Source: Solea solea (lineage: Eukaryota; Chordata; Actinopteri; Pleuronectiformes; Soleidae). Taken from it: 64,000 nt of DNA. Below are positions 57,601 to 64,000 of the stretch, piece by piece. The stretch's first letter is position 1; each line of letters begins with the position of its first letter. The notes under the pieces were generated by a model. That model had not been told where the DNA came from, made no database searches, and was given only the letters and a program-made list of their open reading frames with translations. Made by a program: the position numbers and the translations under genes. Location of the stretch: positions 19,528,886-19,592,885 of the forward strand of contig NC_081138.1 of the NCBI RefSeq assembly GCF_958295425.1. Reading direction: 5' to 3'.

Positions 57601-60600
57601 AACAGTAACTGTGCGATTCCACTCTTTGGTTTCCTCATCTTTTATTCTTCTGTTGACAGGTTCTTTCTGTGTCTTTCCAAGAGCTGTTGAGGATATAGCT
57701 ATCATCACATCATTTGTACTCAGACAGGTCCACACCAAGTGTGCCAAGTGTGACAAGCCAGTAACTGACGAGGCCGAACCTGATCTACATCTGCAACCAA
57801 AGCAGAATACGAGCTGATGCAGTTCTGTGTCTACTGTGGGCACGTGCAACCACAGATGTTTGTGCAAGGACAATAGTGTAAAATTGCAATATTTGTAAGT
57901 GAAACACGGTAAAAATAAATCTGTATCAATGAGAAAATAACAAAAAAATTGAAAATCAAAAAAACACAAACTTAATGAAGTCTATTTTTTATGTCATGTA
58001 CAGTGGCTTCAGAGAGTAAAATATCACATTTACAAGTATTCAGACCCTTTACTCAGCACTAAGTTGAAGCACCTTTGGCAGCAATTACAGCTTTAAGTCT
58101 TTTTGGGTATGATCCAACAAGCCTTGCACACCTTCAAAATCGATTTTATTCTTTGATGCAAAACTTCCTCTCAAACTTGGTCAGGTCTCTCCAGAGATGT
58201 TTGATAGAGTTCGAGTGAGGGCTCTGGCTGGGCCACTCCAGGATATACACAGAACTGTCCCTAATCCACACAGTGTTAGGGTCAGGGTGTAGTTGTTGTA
58301 CTTGTTACTTTCTAAAATTCTGATTTACCTTCGTCATTAAGGGGCACTGAGTGTAGAAAAGCAATTATTTAAAAGGTTGCAGCATGAGACAGCAACATAA
58401 CAAAATTGAAAAAAAAACTGTATCACTCCTTAGCATAGCTTGCTGATTAAATGGTGACAATGAGAAACTCTTCTTGCCCCACACAGGATTCTGTGACCAG
58501 GAGAGTTGATACCTGAATCAGTAACAAGATAAGCAAGATCGGCAGGAAGGACATGCAGCTTTAAGGTAGCAGCACACGTCTCAAGTGTCATCACCTGGTC
58601 ACACATGGTAAATAAAGGACAGCCGATGTCATCAAGTGACCCACCTATTTCAAAAGCACGACTGTGGCACGGCAGGGATCAAAATATGCAAACAACTGAG
58701 GGGTTTGGTGGCAAATAAGGACAAAGTGCACTGCAAACTGTCTGAAAATACTGTGATGAGCTGTTCAGTTTCATAATGACACATCAGGCACTGACTGTAT
58801 GAGGAGGCTTTTTTTCACCAGTGCCTTTATTGCAGCTGCTGAGTCACAAAAGGGTGAAGATTAGCTCCAGTTAATGATCTGCAGCCATTTCCTTTAAAGA
58901 TCTACATAAAGGAGTTACTTTGAGAGAGGAGACTTAAAAGTAGTAACTAAATGTTAAGTGGTGCCGTGATAATTTCTGGTGTTATTGCCATCTCCTCTCT
59001 CTCTGTCAAGCTTTGCAGTCGATCACTGAAACTCTGTTTCTGCTTGTTTGACAAAGAACTTGATTAGCTCTTATATATCCACAGACGACATATTTACTGA
59101 TTAGAAAGTGGGAATACACCAAATGAAGGTTTACATGTGTTTGTCGATCAGACAAAAACAGGCAATCATACTCAACAACCAGCACAGCTCACAGTGTCGT
59201 GCAAGCCACACTCTGAACATCATTCAAGTTGTAAAGAAAAAAGCAGGCATCTGCTGTGTTTAGGGCATCAACTCATTTTGTAGTGTGTCAAAAGCTCCAG
59301 CCCATTCTAGTTTTTTTATTAAGAAAGAGGAGACACTACAGACATCAGCTAAGTGATTCACTCACTAACTCCACAGTCTACATCTTAGCTGATAAATTCA
59401 CTGACAGGTTGACTAGCTTTAATCATGACTGAGTGTGAGTTCCTTGATAAAAGAGATGCCTGTATCAGCTGACAAACTCACAGTCATACCTGTGAATTAT
59501 TAACAGGATTTGTTTGTGAGAATAAAAGAGAGAGAGCAAGGAGCAGTAGTCAAGAGAAATAGTAATTTAAGTCTCTTCTTAGTAAACCTGGACAGACAGC
59601 ACTGACTTCACCACCCAGTAGTGGCAGCAGCAGCAAATACATGTGACTATGTCATCATTTTTATGGGTCTTTTTGGTCCTTCAGACTAAGACAGTTTTCA
59701 AAACTTTAAAAAAAAAAATATTGGGGTAGTGTGGACAGCAGCCAAAAGGTGTAACTAGAGCAGTGTATGGGTGGATGCTGAGGTGTTGTCTTAACTTCTG
59801 CAGATTACATGCAGTTAGTCTTACCAATTTTAAACACACAAGGGCTGAGCTTTTTTAAGAGCAGGTAATTTGAAACTAGAAAAAGCAGCAGCATCATGTT
59901 TCAAGTTAGGTACCGACAGCCACTGCCTTGCTCGGATCCACCCTAAGTGCAGGTGTCATAGCCAATGTGCTCTGCACCCAGTGGCTGCAAAAGCAGAGCA
60001 TATAAAATCCTTTTGCTTAAGTACTATGCTACTCGCAACAACTGTGACAGCAGCAAGCTACACTCCCAGTGACTGGCCACCTCTTGTAGAAAAGGAACGC
60101 TTTGCTCCCTGTGGAGATCAATAAACAGGCTATTATCTAGTGGACTTTTATTTCGATGATTGATAGGCAGATTGAATCCACCACAAATTGAGTTTCAGCA
60201 GCAGCTCTTCTGTTGCTGCTTTTAACACCAATCCATTTTACAAATAAGGCTTGCAAATAGACAGTATTTGTGTTACTATATCTTACCCCAGACTTCAAGT
60301 CTTTGAGTGTGTGTGTGAGGATGATGTTGAAGACAGCATGCGATCGACTGCTCTCCTCGTTCATGTTGGTAGCAGCAACAGTCCGAGACTTATTCCCCTC
60401 TGACATTAGAGACTCAATATCCTGTCAAAACAATAACAACAGAAGTCACATAACAGATTTATCTGTGATAATAATCTTATTTACATTCCATGTACAGACT
60501 GGACTTTTTGGACTGCTTTTGTGACTCAACATGCAGATCACAGGGTTTTATGTATTCCTGGCTTCTTTATAATACATAACCTGTTATGGGGGTGACCATA

Positions 60601-63600
60601 TGACACATTGTGATGCATTGAGATACTATAATTAAAGCAAGATATTGCAATTTACTCCCCTCCAAAAATGTCTATTTTAAGGAAAGCTCTGATATAAAAA
60701 ATGTTACATGTTTTCTCTGTCTCTTGGGAGGATTGAAAGAAGGGGAACTACCTTCAATGGCTGAAGGCCTCAAGCGAACTAGCTGTCAGAGGTTTTAATA
60801 CATTACAAAACCACTATCAAGGACATAATAGAATATATAGATCCATGGCAAGATGGCATGATATTGTAACATCCCTAGTTTATTAAGCACACCTCTGAAT
60901 CTCCTGGGAGCCTTGTGTGAGGTACAAAATGTTATTAATTGTTATACGTATTGAATACATTTGTAATCAGTCTAATCTGTTGACTTCTTCCATCATGTGA
61001 ACATCAGATCCTCAATGTGTGCAGATCTGAGTGAGAGAATGTCAGACACTATGCTCACGTGTAATTGTGATCAGCCAAAACATGATCTGGTGGTAATGTT
61101 TTTACCTTGTAGCAGGCCACGGCTAGTCGAGACAGCCCATCCACATAGGGGCCCAACACTTTATGCTCTCTCACTCTGAGGGTTTGTCGACCCCTGGATA
61201 CAAAGTAAAATCCGGTTAAATAATGATATAAAAAAAACAAAAAAAACAATGCTGCTAATTGCTAAAACAGTGTTCATCTGATATACTAGCAAAACAGACT
61301 CAGACATTCTGGTGACAACAACAGTTTGCTGAGTGACTCTGATTCAAACTTGCTCTAGGCCTGAGAACTTCATCATTTTCTGCTCCACATCAAAGCCCAT
61401 ATGGTTGTCAGATGGTCTTCTCCTCTTTGGTCCATTTTATAGAGGTTAAAGGCCATGTAGTGAGTGAAGGTTAAAGGTTATGCTGTCTGAGGCAGCAGAC
61501 GCAGGCCTGTGTTCCTGATTTACTGCTGACCCGCTGGACACAAACTGGCCTACGCCAGTGACTGCAGGGCAGAATGATAATCCTTTTATCCACTAACCAA
61601 AGCAGCTGGTGATACAGCGGTCAACATCTGACCTTCTCTGTTCTGCCAACTAACATGTTGGCTGCAAACTTGCGATGACAGACAACATATAAACAAAATA
61701 CAGTACTGTGCAAAAGTCTCAGGGCACCCCAGCTTTGATATTTTCATGTCAGTCACATTCTGTGATTGTTGGCATTTGGATAAGAATGATGCAACTGAAA
61801 GCTGGTCTCATATAGCCTATAAGTAAACTGTCAATAAGTTGAACTTTTTTTTTAAAGGATTTTAAAGTGCATGTAAAGCAAAAGCAGGGTTTACCCTCTT
61901 TACACATTATATATGTTAGAAAACAGTGGTTGAGAACAAAAACAAAAACAACCTGCAACTGTGGATTAAATAATTATCAGATGGAGTAACGACTGAAAAA
62001 TGTTTCACTCAAATTTGACACTTCTATACATGTTTATAAACGTAAATTCTCCGGTATCAAACCTTCAACATACACCTGCAAAATAAAGCCATAATCGCAG
62101 GAAAAGCACATGACAGAAATCAATTTGGCTTTAATGACTACTTTTGCAGTGCATTTAGTTTTTAGGAATTATGATTAAATGCTACAGTGGAGGAAAAGAA
62201 ATCCACCATCCATTTAAAAAGTGAGTTCATGTTCAGCTTGAGCTCATACCCTTTGGGATCAAGTAGATCCCGGACCTTCTCGTTGTATATCTCCATGTAG
62301 GAAACCTCCACAGTAAAGCTTTCCTGCTCACGCTGCTCCTTCTGGGTTCGTTCAAACAAAGCACTGCACAGGCGAGGAATCAGACCAGGCTGATCCCCTG
62401 ACCCCATCATTGTGTATGATTTTCCCGAACCTGAACACAACAGAGACAATCACATCATGCACACACACTTAAGGCAATAATGGTGCATTAGATATTCAAT
62501 AGGTGTGAAAGTAAATAGTATTTATTGACGTCACTCCCACTGAGTTACAATGGAGAACAACCTAAGTACTATACAAACACTGAACCTCATCATCTCTAGC
62601 TAGAAATATTTGCAGGATGGTGATTATCTGTTAAATCAGTGAGGAGCAGATTATCAAATTTGCTCATTCAAATTTTTCTTCACAGGACATGTTTCAGCCA
62701 GCCGTCTTATGCCTTTCTGTTGAAACAGACCATTGTTGAAAACTACACCACCTGCGTGATATAAGTAAGGTGTGGTCAATTGGTTTGAAGATGCATCCAA
62801 GCTTTGGTGTGTGGTAGGGAGTGGAGGCTGTCCAAGCTTCCTGTCACAACATATCCACAGACACTCCTTTTAAATCAATACACTTAAGGGCACTTTTGCA
62901 ACTCTGTCTAAACACTCTTACTTTCTTTCTCCATGAAAGTTATAATGTTACAGATATATTATGCAATGTAACCTCACTGATATAGAGTTGGATATGACTG
63001 AAAGACCTGTCTGCATAAGGCTTCAATACGACCACAACCGTTGTAATTTTCATAAAGACACCATTTGTTATACGATAGTTTTAGCTTAATGTAATGTTAC
63101 TTGATCTGGCACCTGAGCACATAGTCACATGATTTTGGTCATGAAATGAGGTGCATTACAGAAATTTACCAGTTTGTCCATAGGCAAATATACAGGCATT
63201 GTAGCCCTGAAAGGCATTGTAGAGAAGACTCTCCCCAAGGCACTGGAACACCACCTCCTGACCTGCAGACACAGATCACACCATTCTGTGAAACTGTGTA
63301 CTGTACATCCACAAGATTAGACATGGAATGACATTTTGGTGATAACATTTAATCAATGTTAACTGGATCTGTGGTAATTAAGTAACCTGCAAAATGCTCT
63401 TTATCTGCCTCGTCCATGGACCAGAAACAGTAATCATAGGCAAAGACCTGGAAGATATGGAGACAATAATACCAGCATGAGACACACATATGAATAACAT
63501 TTTATGATGGTTGTAAAACAGCAGGGTTCAAGTTAAGATTTCCTTGTAAATAAAATAAATTTAAACTGAATATATTTAGCTTGTTTTCAGATTTTCAAAT

Positions 63601-63864
63601 TACATCAAATATGAATGAAATTTAAATAAATTAAAAAGCAGAAGTACAAATCAACTTTGTGTCACTACATTTAACACTGCAGACAGCTCATAAACTAAGC
63701 CTTGGAAAACACAGTGGCTTCTGTTTAAAATTCGCAACCACGGATTTAGCTATATGTCTGTCTGGGAGGGTGTGTGTGTATGTGTGTCTACCTTGGACTG
63801 ATTCCTGATGATGATGTTGGGAGGTTCAAGGTCCACAGGAGCATGTGGAAAGAGCGATAAATGA
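44773..63864 (-). CDS. kif13b: kinesin-3 motor KIF13B/GAKIN (5' end outside window)
   Basis: Plus-end microtubule motor carrying membrane and scaffold cargo such as DLG family proteins. 36 coding exons in transcript order: 63792-63864, 63387-63447, 63170-63262, 62250-62430, 61106-61193, 60287-60421, 56677-56789, 56228-56339, 55864-56076, 55670-55780, 55447-55581, 55058-55185, 54820-54906, 54362-54552, 53993-54266, 53741-53903, 53478-53633, 53182-53331, 52650-52775, 52300-52473, 51958-52115, 51745-51877, 51182-51337, 50986-51085, 50664-50790, 50492-50547, 50214-50338, 49046-49321, 48809-48961, 48635-48712, 48389-48439, 48113-48269, 46901-47031, 46085-46141, 45093-45669, 44773-44978. That is 5305 bp, about 1767 codons; phases join throughout. 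Domains in order: motor, FHA, coiled coils, long stalk, CAP-Gly. The CAP-Gly separates it from KIF13A. It converges on hmbox1, its neighbour in mammals too. The first exon is the least certain. Confidence 0.95.
48635..48712 (-). other. kif13b: kif13b exon with conserved [11 protein letters not shown] motif
   Basis: This 26-codon exon encodes [12 protein letters not shown], matching the basic Ser-rich motif of mammalian KIF13B that lies in its PAR1/14-3-3 regulated C-terminal region. Regulation in this species is inferred from the conservation. Confidence 0.7.
49663..49695. repeat. perfect 33-nt palindrome
   Basis: ACATCAACAACAACAT (49663-49678), one base, then its exact reverse complement (49680-49695). 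It lies in a kif13b intron between exons 49046-49321 and 50214-50338. Confidence 0.95.
54820..55581 (-). other. kif13b: kif13b FHA domain exons
   Basis: Exons 55447-55581, 55058-55185 and 54820-54906 encode [28 protein letters not shown] and [16 protein letters not shown]. These are the FHA phosphopeptide-binding fold conserved in kinesin-3 proteins. Confidence 0.9.
56790..60286 (-). other. largest kif13b intron in the window
   Basis: A 3.5 kb intron that interrupts the motor domain between the Switch I and Switch II exons. It contains a degraded Tc1-like element at 58001-58300. Several open frames near 57300-57970 on both strands lack known domains. Confidence 0.8.
58001..58300 (-). mobile_element. 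degraded second Tc1-like transposon, 3' part only
   Basis: It starts with CAGTGGCTTCAGAGAG after a TA. Read on the minus strand, about 58180-58245 gives [20 protein letters not shown], the C-terminal catalytic block of Tc1 transposase. The NPIEHLW glutamate has changed to Lys (NSIKHLW). It belongs to a different Tc1 subfamily from the 40 kb element and lacks the other end. Confidence 0.8.
61701..62152. mobile_element. non-autonomous Tc1-like repeat
   Basis: It begins after TA with CAGTACTGTGCAAAAGTCTC, a known type of Tc1 terminus in fish. Near 62138-62152 ACTTTTGCAGTGCAT is a degenerate inverted match. The interior is non-coding. It lies in the kif13b intron between exons 62250 and 61193. 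Confidence 0.55.
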
Positions 63865-64000
63865 CTTTTAGTGCACACAGCAAGAGAGGATGAGTATGCT
63901 GACCGTTCAGAGTAAACATAATCTGAAAATTGGCTCATGCTATTCCAGATTATCAGTGTTTTTTATCATAATATCATGTGCTCCTAGTAGGAAATTAGTA
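63865..64000 (-). other. upstream part of kif13b, unresolved
   Basis: The acceptor chosen at 63864/63865 (CACTAAAAG) is only moderate. Upstream sequence to the window edge is intron or exon of unknown extent. The kif13b start codon is not visible. Confidence 0.4.

Larger units (their letters stand above)
55864..63864 (-). other. kif13b: kif13b motor domain exons
   Basis: These nine exons encode the kinesin motor core. The P-loop is [13 protein letters not shown], split over 63170 and 62430. Switch I is [13 protein letters not shown] at 60287-60421. Switch II is LVDLAGSER at 56677-56789. [18 protein letters not shown] follows at 56228-56339. The neck begins [21 protein letters not shown] at 55864-56076. 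All catalytic motifs are intact. Confidence 0.95.

Noticed and set aside
57298..57969. Overlapping ORFs of 75-124 codons in the large kif13b intron
   Set aside because: I looked for a retrogene or nested gene; no domain, no splice context and no conserved motif was recognised.

Overview
The window is vertebrate nuclear DNA, almost certainly from a percomorph-type teleost. The coding sequence is split into short exons with GT/AG borders. The proteins are recognisable vertebrate orthologues. Introns and intergenic DNA are full of fish-type DNA transposons (Tc1-like, hAT-like and TTAA-type MITEs), one non-LTR reverse transcriptase relic and long dinucleotide tracts. No bacterial features, CRISPR arrays, tRNA or rRNA genes were seen.

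Layout. (1) About 0.8-6.9 kb, minus strand: the 5' half of eprs1 (glutamyl-prolyl-tRNA synthetase), 12 coding exons covering the GST-like domain and most of the class I GluRS core; the rest lies left of the window. (2) 6.9-8.1 kb: a head-to-head promoter interval. (3) 8.1-15.75 kb, plus strand: complete tdp1 (tyrosyl-DNA phosphodiesterase 1), 15 coding exons, 620 codons, both HKD catalytic motifs intact. (4) 17.6-35.4 kb, plus strand: hmbox1, with a ZNF143/YY1-type promoter, a probable non-coding first exon, nine coding exons (498 codons) and a probable 6 kb 3'UTR. (5) 35.4-44.8 kb: non-coding DNA dense in transposons, including a nearly full-length but frameshifted Tc1-like element (40.21-41.82 kb) inserted in an older repeat. 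(6) 44.8-63.9 kb, minus strand: kif13b, at least 36 coding exons from near the start of the motor domain to the C-terminal CAP-Gly domain and stop; the first exon(s) lie right of the window.

The gene products do not form one pathway. eprs1 charges tRNA; tdp1 repairs trapped topoisomerase I; hmbox1 is a homeodomain transcription factor and telomere-repeat binder; kif13b is a kinesin-3 motor. hmbox1 and kif13b are also neighbours in mammals, so that convergent pair is old synteny. The eprs1/tdp1 head-to-head pair is not the mammalian arrangement. I found no convincing new biological system. The more interesting signals are the transposon architectures, two perfect hairpins, exonic splice-site-like motifs and some lineage-specific protein differences.
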